A stretch of DNA of 64,000 bases from Hymenobacter sp. GOD-10R (GTDB lineage: Bacteria; Bacteroidota; Bacteroidia; Cytophagales; Hymenobacteraceae): contig NZ_CP141184.1 of NCBI RefSeq assembly GCF_035609205.1, positions 4,161,001 to 4,225,000 of the forward strand, read 5' to 3'. Positions 49,169 to 58,900 of the stretch are shown here, piece after piece. The notes under the pieces were generated by a model. That model saw only the letters and a list, made by a program, of their open reading frames with translations. It did not search any database and had not been told where the DNA came from. Each line of letters opens with the position of its first letter. Position 1 is the first letter of the stretch. Position numbers and translations under genes: made by a program.

Positions 49169-49507
49169 ATGGAAACCGCTCCAACTCGTCTGCAACAGCT
49201 TCTGGCCTTCTACGCCGAAGACCCTAACGATGCCTTCACGATCTACGCGTTGGCTACCGAATACCGCGCTACGGAACCGCAGCGCGCCATGGAATTTTAT
49301 CAGAAGCTGCTCGACGAACACCCTGACTACGTGGGTACGTACTATCACGCGGGCAAGCTGCTAGAGCAATTGAATAATGCTGAAGAAGCCGAAAAAGTTT
49401 ACCGCAAGGGCCTACAAGTGAGCCGCCGGGCTGGACAAATGCACGCTGCTAGTGAGCTACAGCAAGCCCTCAATCAGTTCCTAGGTCTCGATTATGAAGA
49501 TGATTAA
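49169..49507 (+). CDS. small tetratricopeptide repeat protein
   Basis: 112 residues made of about three TPR units: LQQLLAFYAEDPNDAFTIYA, LATEYRATEPQRAMEFYQKL, LDEHPDYVGTYYHAGKLLEQ, LNNAEEAEKVYRKGLQVSRR. No signal peptide, so a cytoplasmic scaffold. Conserved in this gene position in related organisms is plausible but cannot be checked here. Divergent from etfB. Confidence 0.8.
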   Translation: METAPTRLQQLLAFYAEDPNDAFTIYALATEYRATEPQRAMEFYQKLLDEHPDYVGTYYHAGKLLEQLNNAEEAEKVYRKGLQVSRRAGQMHAASELQQALNQFLGLDYEDD

Positions 49508-49657
49508 AGAGTAGGAACACGACATGACGCATTCCTCGTCTGGGTCATTTATTGCTGTACCGAGTTCCTTTCTATGTCTAGCTCAATGCGCCACGACGCC
49601 CCCGCCGTGGCGCATTCCTACACCGCTGCTTCATCATCTTGTCAGCACATTCGCGCA

Positions 49658-50335
49658 ATGAAGATCTTACTTGTTGAAGATGAACCGAAAGTATCTGCCT
49701 TTATCCGTCGCGGCCTAGAGGAAGAGAATTACGAAGTAGAAGTAGCCTACGATGGTCATTTCGGGCGGCAGCTAGCCCTTACTCACGATTACGAGTTGAT
49801 CATCTTGGATGTGATTCTGCCCAATATGAGCGGCCTTGAAGTGCTCCGTGCCGTTCGCGCCCAAGATCAACAAGTACCCATTTTGATGTTGACGGCCCTA
49901 GGCACTACTACCGACAAGCTGCAAGGCTTCGACGGAGGCGCCGACGACTATTTGGTCAAGCCATTCGACTTTCAAGAGCTCCTGGCTCGCGTGCGCGCCC
50001 TGACGCGCCGCCGCGGCACCGAAAAGAAAGGCGCCCTACTCACCCTCGCCGACCTCACCCTGGATACAGCCGCCAAAACGGTAACGCGCGGTGGTCAGCC
50101 AATCAAGCTCACTGCCCGGGAGTTTGGGCTTTTAGAGCTGTTTATGCGCCATAAAGGACGGGTATTGAGCCGAGCAGAAATTGCCGAGAATTCCTGGGAA
50201 GAAGCGTTCGATTCTGGCTCGAACGTAATTGATGTGTACGTTAATTATCTGCGCAATAAGATTGACAAAGGCTTTCCCACAAAGCTCATTCATACCGTTG
50301 TCGGCATGGGCTACGTCATGCGGGAAGAAGATTGA
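49658..50335 (+). CDS. OmpR-family response regulator of the metal-efflux island (CusR-like)
   Basis: 225 residues from ATG 49658 (MKILLVEDEPKV); the longer frame to 49574 is not receiver-like. Receiver: E7-D8-E9, Asp51 in IILDVILPNMSG, Thr79, Lys101 in DYLVKPFDFQ. Winged-helix DNA-binding domain from about 125 (KLTAREFGLLELFMRHKGRV, DVYVNYLRNKIDKGFPTKLI, HTVVGMGYV). It is most like CusR/CopR regulators. The two 11-bp repeat arrays upstream of the efflux genes are its probable binding sites. The kinase gene follows after 77 bases. Confidence 0.92.
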   Translation: MKILLVEDEPKVSAFIRRGLEEENYEVEVAYDGHFGRQLALTHDYELIILDVILPNMSGLEVLRAVRAQDQQVPILMLTALGTTTDKLQGFDGGADDYLVKPFDFQELLARVRALTRRRGTEKKGALLTLADLTLDTAAKTVTRGGQPIKLTAREFGLLELFMRHKGRVLSRAEIAENSWEEAFDSGSNVIDVYVNYLRNKIDKGFPTKLIHTVVGMGYVMREED

Positions 50336-50412
50336 ATTTAGAATCTCGCCCCTAGGTTAGAGCACATAGGCAAGTGACTCTTCGCTAGCCCCAAGCACCT
50401 AGCCGTATTATT

Positions 50413-51768
50413 ATGACTATTCGCAATCGGCTCACCCTGCTCTTTTTAGTGTTGGTGGGTATTATTCTATTCGGAGCTTTGTCCGTTACTTTTCTGCTGC
50501 ACGCGCAGTATACGCGGCAAGAATTTCATCAGCGACTGCGCGACCGGGCCGAGGTGACCGGCTACGTATTTCTGGAGCAAGATGAGCTACACGAGTCGGC
50601 TTTCAGCAACTTCCGCCAGCGCTACCTGCGCACGCTTACCGACGAAGTACTTCAGATCTACGACTCCCATCTGAACCCACGCTTTATCAAAGAGGATGCG
50701 CGCCTTCACCTTTCCGATTCACTGCTCGTACGCATTATTGCCGAAAAGGAACTCTACTTCACGTTGGGGCCACGCCAAGCTATCGGCTTGTTTTACCACG
50801 ATAACCAGGGCGACTTCGTGATTGTAGCCGCCGCCGAGAACCGCGCGGGGCGTGCTCGCATGGAGCACCTAGCTTCCATGCTCGCCCTAGTTTTTGTTGG
50901 GAGCTTGGTAGTAATTTATGTTGCCGGCCGTTTGTTTGCTGGCCGGGCCTTGGCTCCTATTGCTGCCGTCAACGACCAGGTAGACCGCATTACGGCGCGC
51001 GACTTACACCTGCGTGTGGAAGAAGGCCGCAGCGACAAGGACGAGATTACGCGCCTAGCCCGCACCTTTAACCGTATGTTGGAGCGCTTGGAAGAAAGCT
51101 TCGAAGGCCAGCGCACGTTCGTCAGCAATGCCTCCCACGAGCTACGCACGCCGCTCACCGCTACCATCGGCGAGCTGCAAGTGCTCCTTGCCCGCGACCG
51201 AGAACCTGTTGCTTATCGTGAGGCTTTAAGCTCTGTATTAACAGAGCTACAGCAGCTTAAAACGCTGATAAATAATTTACTCGAATTTACGCAGGCCAAT
51301 ACGGGCACCATGACGGGTGATGAAATCCGCCTGGACGAGTTGCTCTGGGAAGCACGCGAGGCTGTAGCCCCTGACCAACGTCGGCGCATCCATATCACAC
51401 TTGACTCATTGCCTCCTGATGCTACCCAAATGGAGATTTCAGGTAACCGTCAGCTGTTGAGCCGAGCGTTGGCCAACTTGTTTGATAATGCTCTGAAATA
51501 CTCTGGTGACAAGCCTGTGGAAGTCCACTTTGAATACGCGGAAGGCTTTGTTTATATCCTGATTGAAGATCAGGGTATTGGTATTTCGGAAAAAGACCTC
51601 TCGGGTATCTTCCAACCCTTCTTTCGAGCTGGCAATGCTAGGGGTGTTATTGGGCACGGCGTGGGCTTGCCACTCTCCAAGAAAATTATCGAACTGCACG
51701 GTGGTAAGCTCACCATCACTTCGCAGCTAAACGAAGGCACCATAGCGGCTGTAACGTTCAAGTTGTAG
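50413..51768 (+). CDS. sensor histidine kinase of the metal-efflux island (CusS-like)
   Basis: 451 residues. TM1 about 11-31, periplasmic domain about 32-158, TM2 about 159-180, HAMP (LAPIAAVNDQVDRITARDLH). HisKA box SNASHELRTPLTATIGEL with phospho-acceptor His242, N box ALANLFDNALKYS, G1 DQGIGI, G2 GHGVGLPLSKKII. Expected to sense periplasmic metal ions and phosphorylate the regulator upstream. No metal-binding cluster is obvious in the periplasmic part. Confidence 0.92.
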   Translation: MTIRNRLTLLFLVLVGIILFGALSVTFLLHAQYTRQEFHQRLRDRAEVTGYVFLEQDELHESAFSNFRQRYLRTLTDEVLQIYDSHLNPRFIKEDARLHLSDSLLVRIIAEKELYFTLGPRQAIGLFYHDNQGDFVIVAAAENRAGRARMEHLASMLALVFVGSLVVIYVAGRLFAGRALAPIAAVNDQVDRITARDLHLRVEEGRSDKDEITRLARTFNRMLERLEESFEGQRTFVSNASHELRTPLTATIGELQVLLARDREPVAYREALSSVLTELQQLKTLINNLLEFTQANTGTMTGDEIRLDELLWEAREAVAPDQRRRIHITLDSLPPDATQMEISGNRQLLSRALANLFDNALKYSGDKPVEVHFEYAEGFVYILIEDQGIGISEKDLSGIFQPFFRAGNARGVIGHGVGLPLSKKIIELHGGKLTITSQLNEGTIAAVTFKL

Positions 51769-51900
51769 CCATTCTCACTCATTTACTTAAGTACAGCTTC
51801 CTGAAAATTGGATGAAAAGTTTTGAGATGTTTCATTCCATAGTATGAAATATCTCATAATAATTATGCTTATTTCAGTAAAAATAAACATTATTCTTTTC

Positions 51901-51957
51901 TCTAATCCGTTTCTAATGTGTCTCTAACCTACCTCTAACTTCGGGCTCGTAGCATTG
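51901..51957 (+). promoter_or_regulatory. four 11-bp TCTAA direct repeats plus -7 element upstream of adaptor A
   Basis: Tandem 11-mers start at 51901, 51912, 51923 and 51934: TCTAATCCGTT, TCTAATGTGTC, TCTAACCTACC, TCTAACTTCGG. A -7-like TAGCATTG (one base off TAnnTTTG) begins at 51950, 16 bases after the start of the last repeat. No -33 TTTG is seen, as expected for an activator-dependent promoter. Tandem 11-bp direct repeats are the known target form of OmpR/PhoB regulators. The same geometry is found at 53301-53357. Confidence 0.75.
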
Positions 51958-51980
51958 CACATCACCTATTTAAGATACCT

Positions 51981-53084
51981 GTGCTACGTACTATCCGTTT
52001 TACTACTGCTGTTGTGGCAGCTTTCACCACCTGCACCTTCACGAGTTGCTCGGAAGAAGCCACTGAGTTGGTCACCAAAACACCCGAACGGTCGGCGCTC
52101 CACCCCCATATGCTGCGCCATCTTACCTTAGATACCGCCCGAACCGAGGCAGTTCGTAGCGAAGTGAAGCTAACTGGGCGCGTGAGCACCAACCTCGATA
52201 AAACGGTGCAGGTGTACCCGTTGGTTGGCGGCGTGGTGGAAGCCGTACGCGTTAGCCTCGGCGACCATGTAGAGAAAGGACAAGTGCTGGCCGTGATTAA
52301 GAGCGGCGAAATTGCCGACCTGCAAAACCAGAATTCCGCCGCTGGCTCCGACCTAACTATTGCCCGCAAAAACCTGCAAGTGACAGAAGATCTATTCGGT
52401 AGCGGCCTAGCGGCGGAGCGCGATGTACTGACCGCACGGCAGGAACTGCGCAAAGCGCAAGCCAATGCAGGCAAGAGTCGCAAGCAGCTAAGCGTGTACG
52501 GTGTATCGGCCGACGGCACCTACACTTTGCGGGCACCCATCTCTGGCTTCATCACTGAAAAGAATGTCACCGACCGCATGCAGTTCAACGCTGATAATGT
52601 CGATAACCTGTTCACGATTGCGAACCTGAGCACGGTCTGGGTACTGGCCGACGTTTTCCAGGCCGACATTGCCCACGTGCAGGTAGGTCATACCGCCGAC
52701 GTAACGACGCTGAGCTACCCCGACAAACATTTCATTGGGCATATCGACAAGGTCTTCAACATGCTCGATCCGGAGAGCAAAGTGATGAAGGTGCGTGTGC
52801 GCCTCGATAACTCCGACTACCTGCTTAAGCCCGGTATGCACGCCCGCGTGAACGTCTCGACTATCGAAAAGCAACGGCACGTAGCGGTAGCGCACAAAAA
52901 CTTGGTTTTCCACAACGACCGCAACTTCGTGCTCGTGTTCAAAGACCCGAAACACATTGAAACGCGTGAGGTGTCGATTCTCAAAACCGTAGGCGACAAG
53001 AGCTACGTCTCGTCGGGTTTGCAGGATGGCGAGCGAGTAGTTGCTCAAAACCAGCTCTTGCTCTATAAAGAGCTAAACGATTAA
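51981..53084 (+). CDS. RND efflux periplasmic adaptor (lipoprotein), copy A
   Basis: 367 residues from a GTG at 51981; no suitable ATG is present. Lipobox TFTSC at the end of a hydrophobic leader. Membrane-fusion protein features: KTVQVYPLVGGVVEAVRVSL, GDHVEKGQVLAVIKSGEIAD for the lipoyl half, a helical hairpin about 105-160, GFITEKNVTDRMQFNADN, then beta-barrel and membrane-proximal domains. CzcB/CusB-like. Closely related to copy B at 54714 (long identical stretches such as GQVLAVIKSGEIADLQNQ), so the two arose by duplication. Confidence 0.9.
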   Translation: MLRTIRFTTAVVAAFTTCTFTSCSEEATELVTKTPERSALHPHMLRHLTLDTARTEAVRSEVKLTGRVSTNLDKTVQVYPLVGGVVEAVRVSLGDHVEKGQVLAVIKSGEIADLQNQNSAAGSDLTIARKNLQVTEDLFGSGLAAERDVLTARQELRKAQANAGKSRKQLSVYGVSADGTYTLRAPISGFITEKNVTDRMQFNADNVDNLFTIANLSTVWVLADVFQADIAHVQVGHTADVTTLSYPDKHFIGHIDKVFNMLDPESKVMKVRVRLDNSDYLLKPGMHARVNVSTIEKQRHVAVAHKNLVFHNDRNFVLVFKDPKHIETREVSILKTVGDKSYVSSGLQDGERVVAQNQLLLYKELND

Positions 53085-53300
53085 CAGTTGCCCGTCGTTG
53101 CGGCTTGTTCCTCCGAATGCCTGGGCTTCATCGTCTGGGCATTTTCGGTTTATGGCGGCCAATTCTTCCTAATACAGCGACTACACTATGCACGCTCCGG
53201 ATGGCGAATCCCACTAATTTCTTGACTATTTCTAAAAAATAGCAACGTCTAAAACCTTCATTCCAAGCTTTAAACGAGGTTTTTTCGAGAAAATATCGTT

Positions 53301-53357
53301 TCTAATCTGGCTCTAATCTACCTCTAATACGCCCCTAATACCGTGGTCGTACACTTG
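53301..53357 (+). promoter_or_regulatory. four 11-bp TCTAA/CCTAA direct repeats plus -7 element upstream of the TolC-type gene
   Basis: Tandem 11-mers start at 53301, 53312, 53323 and 53334: TCTAATCTGGC, TCTAATCTACC, TCTAATACGCC, CCTAATACCGT. TACACTTG begins at 53350, again exactly 16 bases after the start of the last repeat. Matches the array at 51901-51957 in number, phase and distance. A weak terminator-like stem (AATGCC/GGCATT, 53116-53143) ends the preceding gene. Confidence 0.75.
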
Positions 53358-53380
53358 CATATCCAAACGCTTAATCGGAT

Positions 53381-54673
53381 ATGCAACGCCTATTTTTGTT
53401 CCTGATTTCTCTACCGCTGCTAGCTGGCACCGCCCAAGCGGCAGCCACTCCAGCGCCCAGTGCGCCGGCCGATACGGTGCAGCTCACGCTGCCGCAAGCC
53501 GAGCAGCGTTTCGTCCAAAATAACTTCTCGCTGCTCGCTCAGCAGTACAACGTAACGGCTGCCGAAGCGCAGATTCAGCAGGCTAAGCTGTGGGATAACC
53601 CTACTATCTCGCTGGAGCAGAACACCTATAACCCTACCACGGGCAAACACTTCGACATGACGAGAAGTGGTGAGAGCATCGTGCAGGTGCAGCAGCTGTT
53701 CTCGATTGCGGGTCGGCGCAAAGCAGCTGGCCGCGTAGCGCAGCAGAACGCCTTAGTAGAACAATTCAACTTCCAGGATTTGCAGCGCAATCTGCGCTTC
53801 CAGCTCCGTACTACCTTCTACGATCTGTTCTTCAAACAGCAAACTGTAGGCGCTTACGACCGGGAAATCAACTCCTTCCGCCGCACAGTAGCCCAGTACC
53901 AAGGGCAGTATGACAAGGGCAACATTGCCCTGAAAGAAGTGATTCGCCTGAAGGCTTTTTTGTTTCAGCTGGAAAATGAGCGCCAAGGTCTGCTCACGGA
54001 TATTGCCGGTCAGGAAGCTGACTTAAGGGTGCTGATTCGTGATAACGCAGGCACGTACTACCGCCCCCAAGCCGATCCAGTTCGCTTGCAAGGCCTAGGC
54101 CTTGGCGCTTACTCGGTGGAGCAGCTAGCCGATACCGCTCAGATTGCCCGCGCCGACTTACGGGCCCGGCAAGCCGATGTGGAGCAGCAAAACCAAAACC
54201 TGCGTTTGCAACGCGCCATTGCGGCTCCCGACCTAGCTGTAGGCTACGTCTACGACCGCGCAGGCAGCTACATCCAGAATTACAACGCCTTAACTCTAGG
54301 TATTGCCGTTCCAATCTTCAACCGCAACCAGGGCAACATTCGCTCAGCGCAGGCGCAGATTGAGAGCAGCAAGGCCCAGCTAAACCAGCAGCAGCTGGTG
54401 GTGCAGAATGACGTGCAGGAAGCGTACCGTCTCACGCAGCAAACCAACCAACTTTACCAGAATACGAACCGCTCAACCGGGGACTTCGACCGTCTCATTA
54501 CGGGAATTGAGCAGAGCTATGCTAAGCGCAACATCACCATCGTGGAGTTCCTAGACTTTTACGAAAGCTACAAGAACAACTTGGTACTGCTCAATCAGTT
54601 GCGTTCCAATCGAATGCGGGCCTTTGAGCAGCTTAATTTCTCTGTGGGCCGCCCCATTTTCAGGGCAGAATAA
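53381..54673 (+). CDS. TolC-family outer-membrane efflux channel (CusC/CzcC-like)
   Basis: 430 residues. Signal peptide (MQRLFLFLISLPLLAGTAQA). Two OEP repeats of long helices and short strands: LTLPQAEQRFVQNNFSLLAQ, QQYNVTAAEAQIQQAKLWDN, FSIAGRRKAAGRVAQQNALV, and in the second half QQNQNLRLQRAIAAPDLAVG, IQNYNALTLGIAVPIFNRNQ. Forms the outer-membrane exit duct of the RND pumps. It has its own 11-bp-repeat promoter and precedes adaptor B by 40 bases. Confidence 0.92.
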   Translation: MQRLFLFLISLPLLAGTAQAAATPAPSAPADTVQLTLPQAEQRFVQNNFSLLAQQYNVTAAEAQIQQAKLWDNPTISLEQNTYNPTTGKHFDMTRSGESIVQVQQLFSIAGRRKAAGRVAQQNALVEQFNFQDLQRNLRFQLRTTFYDLFFKQQTVGAYDREINSFRRTVAQYQGQYDKGNIALKEVIRLKAFLFQLENERQGLLTDIAGQEADLRVLIRDNAGTYYRPQADPVRLQGLGLGAYSVEQLADTAQIARADLRARQADVEQQNQNLRLQRAIAAPDLAVGYVYDRAGSYIQNYNALTLGIAVPIFNRNQGNIRSAQAQIESSKAQLNQQQLVVQNDVQEAYRLTQQTNQLYQNTNRSTGDFDRLITGIEQSYAKRNITIVEFLDFYESYKNNLVLLNQLRSNRMRAFEQLNFSVGRPIFRAE

Positions 54674-54713
54674 TTGTATCAGAACTCCTCATTAGATCCA
54701 AAGAATCAACGAT

Positions 54714-55820
54714 ATGAACCGCATCCCCTCCCTCCTACTCGCTGCTACCGCTTCGCTGGGTTTGCTGGCAAGCTGCTCGCAGAAACCAAAAGACGACGCG
54801 GAAACGCCGCAGAAAGCCGAAGCCGGCTTTACGATGTCGGATACTATGCTGCGTGAGTTGAGAATAGATACTGTACACGCTGAGCCCGTACGCGACGAGC
54901 TGACGCTCTCCGGCCAGATTGCCTCCGACGGTGACAAAACCGTGAAGGTATATCCGCTGGTAGGTGGCGTCGTTGAGCAACTCAGCGTGGAGCTAGGTGA
55001 CCACGTGGCGAAGGGCCAAGTGCTAGCCGTAATTAAGAGCGGCGAAATTGCCGACCTGCAAAACCAAAGCTCCGCCGCCGGCTCTGACCTCGATATTGCT
55101 CGCAAGAACCTGCAAGTAGCCGAAGATCAGTTTCATGATGGCCTAGCTTCGGAGCGCGACGTGGTGCTAGCCCGCCAAGAGCTGCGCAAAGCGCAAGGCA
55201 ACGTGGGCAAGAGCCGTAAGCAGCTGAGTGTGTACGGCGTATCGGCCGATGGCACTTACACGTTGCGGGCGCCTATCTCGGGCTTTATAACTGAAAAGAA
55301 CGTCACCGACCACATGCAGTTCAACGCTGACAACGTAGGCAACCTGTTTACGGTAAGCAACTTGGACGATGTGTGGATTATGGCCAACGTGTTTGAATCG
55401 GATATTGCCAAAGTGCGCGAAGGCTATCAGGCCGACGTGACCACGCTGAGCTACCCCGACAAGCACTTCAACGGCCGCATCGACAAGGTCTTCAACGTGC
55501 TCGACCCCGAAAGCAAAGTGATGAAGGTGCGCGTACGTCTCGACAACCCCGGTTACCTGCTTAAGCCTGAGATGTATGCCCAAATCAGAGTGGGCAATAC
55601 GGAAGGCAACAAGATGCTAGCCGTGCCCGCTAAGTGCGTGGTGTTCGACAAAGACCGCAACTTCGTGATGGTCTTCAAGGACCGCAGCCACATCGAAACG
55701 CGCCCCGTGCAAATTCTGAAAACGGTAGGCGACGTGAGTTACGTGAAATCGGGTCTGCAAGACGGTGAGAAGATCATCGCTCAGAATCAGCTACTCGTGT
55801 ACGACGAACTGAACGACTAA
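54714..55820 (+). CDS. RND efflux periplasmic adaptor (lipoprotein), copy B
   Basis: 368 residues. Lipoprotein leader MNRIPSLLLAATASLGLLAS ending in Cys. Same module order as copy A and mostly identical in the core (KSGEIADLQNQSSAAGSDLD, SRKQLSVYGVSADGTYTLRA, PISGFITEKNVTDHMQFNAD). N-terminal 45 residues and the last third differ more. Bridges pump and channel in the periplasm. It is followed by pump A after 141 bases. Confidence 0.92.
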   Translation: MNRIPSLLLAATASLGLLASCSQKPKDDAETPQKAEAGFTMSDTMLRELRIDTVHAEPVRDELTLSGQIASDGDKTVKVYPLVGGVVEQLSVELGDHVAKGQVLAVIKSGEIADLQNQSSAAGSDLDIARKNLQVAEDQFHDGLASERDVVLARQELRKAQGNVGKSRKQLSVYGVSADGTYTLRAPISGFITEKNVTDHMQFNADNVGNLFTVSNLDDVWIMANVFESDIAKVREGYQADVTTLSYPDKHFNGRIDKVFNVLDPESKVMKVRVRLDNPGYLLKPEMYAQIRVGNTEGNKMLAVPAKCVVFDKDRNFVMVFKDRSHIETRPVQILKTVGDVSYVKSGLQDGEKIIAQNQLLVYDELND

Positions 55821-55961
55821 TTCCAGAGGATTCGGAAGCAATAAGCTAGGAAGTAGAAGTTAGCCTAAGTGCGCTGACGGCCATTCCCTTGCCTTTTCAG
55901 AACGGCTTCTTTTTGTTTCCTCCTTCTTCCTAGATTCTGAATTCTAGCTTTTTAGCAAGTC

Positions 55962-58900
55962 ATGAATAAGTTCATCCAAGGCATTATCGCCTTTTCCCTT
56001 AAAAACCGCGGCTTCATCTTCCTGGTGACCCTGGTGGCCATCGTGGCTGGGGTAGTGAGCTACCGGAACACGCCGATTGAGGCGTTTCCTGACGTAACGA
56101 ACACCGAAATCACCATCATCACGCAGTGGCCCGGCCGCTCGGCGGAGGAGATTGAGAAGTTCGTGACGGCGCCCATCGAAATTGCGCTGAACCCCGTGCA
56201 GAAAAAGACCAGCATCCGCTCGACGACGCTATTCGGCTTGTCGGTGGTGAAGGTCATCTTCGACGACGGCGTAGACGACGCTTTTGCCCGGGTGCAGGTA
56301 AACAACCTGCTCGCTCAGGCTGACCTACCCGAAGGCGCTGATCCCGACGTGCAGCCGCCCTACGGCCCTACTGGCGAGATTTTCCGCTATACCCTAGCTA
56401 GCTCGGACAAAACCACTCGCGAGCTGAAAACCATCCAGGATTGGGTGATTGAGCGCAACCTGAAAGCCGTACCTGGCGTGGCCGACGTGAACAGCTTCGG
56501 CGGCGAGGTGAAGGACTACGAAATCAGCGTGAACCCCGGCAAGCTACAAGACTTCGGCATCACGCCGCTAGACGTGTACAACGCCATTCAGCGCTCCAAC
56601 ATCAACGTGGGCGGCGACGTGATTAACGAAGGTCAGCAGAACTACGTGGTGCGCGGCATCGGCCTGCTGAATAACATCGGCGACATCAATAACACCGTTA
56701 TCAAGAACGTGAACGGTGCCCCGATCTTGGTGAAAGACGTGGCTATCGTGCACGAGTCGGCGCTGCCCCGCCTAGGTCGGGTGGGCCGCGGCACCAACGA
56801 CGATATGGTAGAAGGCATTGTGGTAATGCGCAAAGGCGAAAACCCATCGGAAGTTATTGCCCGCCTCAAGGATAAAGTAGCCGACCTGAACGACAAGATT
56901 CTGCCTTCGGACGTGAAGATCAAGACCTTCTACGACCGGCAGCAGCTGATTGACTTCTCGACCGAAACGGTAATCCACAACCTGATGGAGGGTATCATCC
57001 TCGTGACGGTGATTGTGTTCATCTTCATGGCCGACTGGCGCACCACGGTTATCGTGTCCGTGATTATCCCGCTAGCCTTGCTGTTTGCCTTCATCTGCTT
57101 GCGCTTAAAAGGTATGAGCGCCAACCTATTGAGCATGGGCGCCATCGACTTCGGTATCATCATCGACGGAGCCGTGGTAATGGTGGAAGGGCTCTTTGTT
57201 GCCCTCGACCACAAGGCGCACGAAATGGGCATGGAGCGCTTCAACAAGCTTGCTAAGCTAGGTCTGATCAAGAAGACGGGCCGCGAGATGGGTAAGTCGA
57301 TCTTCTTCGCCAAAGCTATCATTATCACCGCCTTGCTACCCATCTTCTCCTTTGAGAAAGTAGAAGGCAAGGTGTTTTCGCCCCTAGCTTGGACCCTAGG
57401 TTTCGCCCTACTCGGCGCGCTTATTTTCACGCTGACTTTAGTGCCGGTGCTGGCTAGCATCTTGCTGCGAAAGAACGTGCGGGAGAAGGACAATTTCTTC
57501 GTCCGCGGCATTAACCACGGCGCCCAGCGCTTCTTCCGCTTCACCTATGCCCGCAAAACGGCTAGTTTGCTGGTTGCTACGATCATTGTGGCTGTTGGGG
57601 TAGGCTCCTTCCACTTTCTAGGTTCCGAGTTCTTGCCCGAGCTAAACGAAGGTTCGATCTACGTGCGGGCCCAGTTGCCGCTGAGTATCTCTTTGGATGA
57701 GTCGAATAAGCTGTGCAACGAGATGCGCCGCGTGTTCCTGACCTTCCCAGAAGTGAGCGACGTGGTAAGCCAGACCGGCCGCCCTAACGACGGCACCGAC
57801 CCGACGGGCTTCTACAACAACGAGTTCCTGGTGCAGATCAAGCACACGGATGAAGTGCAGAAGAAGATGAAGAGCGCTGCCTACCGTGAGGAATTGATTG
57901 CGCACATGAAAGAGAAGCTTAACCGCTTCCCCGGCGTAGACTTCAACTTCTCGCAGCCCATCACCGACAACGTGGAAGAAGCTGCTTCTGGGGTGAAAGG
58001 CTCGATTGCCGTGAAGATCTACGGGACCGACCTAAAAACGCTGGAAGGCAAAGCCCGCCAAGTATATGAGCAGCTCAAAACCGTAAAAGGCATCGACGAC
58101 CTAGGCGTGCTGCGCAACATTGGACAGCCCGAGCTGCACGTTGACCTGGACGAAGGTCGCATGGCCCAGTACGGCGTATCGAAGTCGGATGCCAACGCGG
58201 TGCTCGAAATGGCCGTGGGTGGTAAGCAAGCGAGCCAGATGTACGAAGGCGAGCGGAAATTTCCGATCCGGGTACGCTACCAAGAGCAGTTCCGCCAGAC
58301 GCCTGCCGAAATCGGGGCGCTAATGGTACCGACCCAAGCGGGCAACACCATCCCCATGACGGAAATTGCCAACATCTCCGACGTGAATGGCCCTTCGCTC
58401 ATCTACCGTGATGACAACCAACGCTTTGCAGCTGTCAAGTTCAGCATCCGCGGCCGCGACATGGGCTCCACGATTGAAGAAGCCCAGCGTAAAGTAAACA
58501 AGGTGCTCCAGCTCCCGAAGGGCTACTCGATCAAATGGGCAGGCGACTTCGAGAACCAGCGCCGCGCTACCCAGCGCCTAGGTCAGGTAGTGCCGATTTC
58601 GCTGGCCATGATCTTCTTCATCCTATTCATCCTGTTCGGCAACTTGAAAGACGCTGGTCTGGTGCTCGTAAACGTACCGTTTGCGCTTATCGGTGGCATT
58701 GCCTCGCTACTGATTACGCACACCAACTTCAGCATCTCGGCCGGTATCGGCTTCATTGCCCTGTTCGGTATCTGTATCCAGAACGGCGTGATTCTCATCT
58801 CGGTGTTCAAGCAAAACCTGGTGAAGAAGATGTCGCTCGACGACAGCATCCACGAAGGCGTGATTAGCCGCGTGCGCCCCGTGGTGATGACGGCCATGAT

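Noticed and set aside
51901..53344. Short tandem repeats considered as a CRISPR-like array
   Set aside because: 11-bp contiguous units without spacers, at promoters; fits regulator sites, not CRISPR.
53994..54314. Minus-strand frame within the TolC-type gene
   Set aside because: Antisense shadow; Arg/Leu-rich translation with no features.
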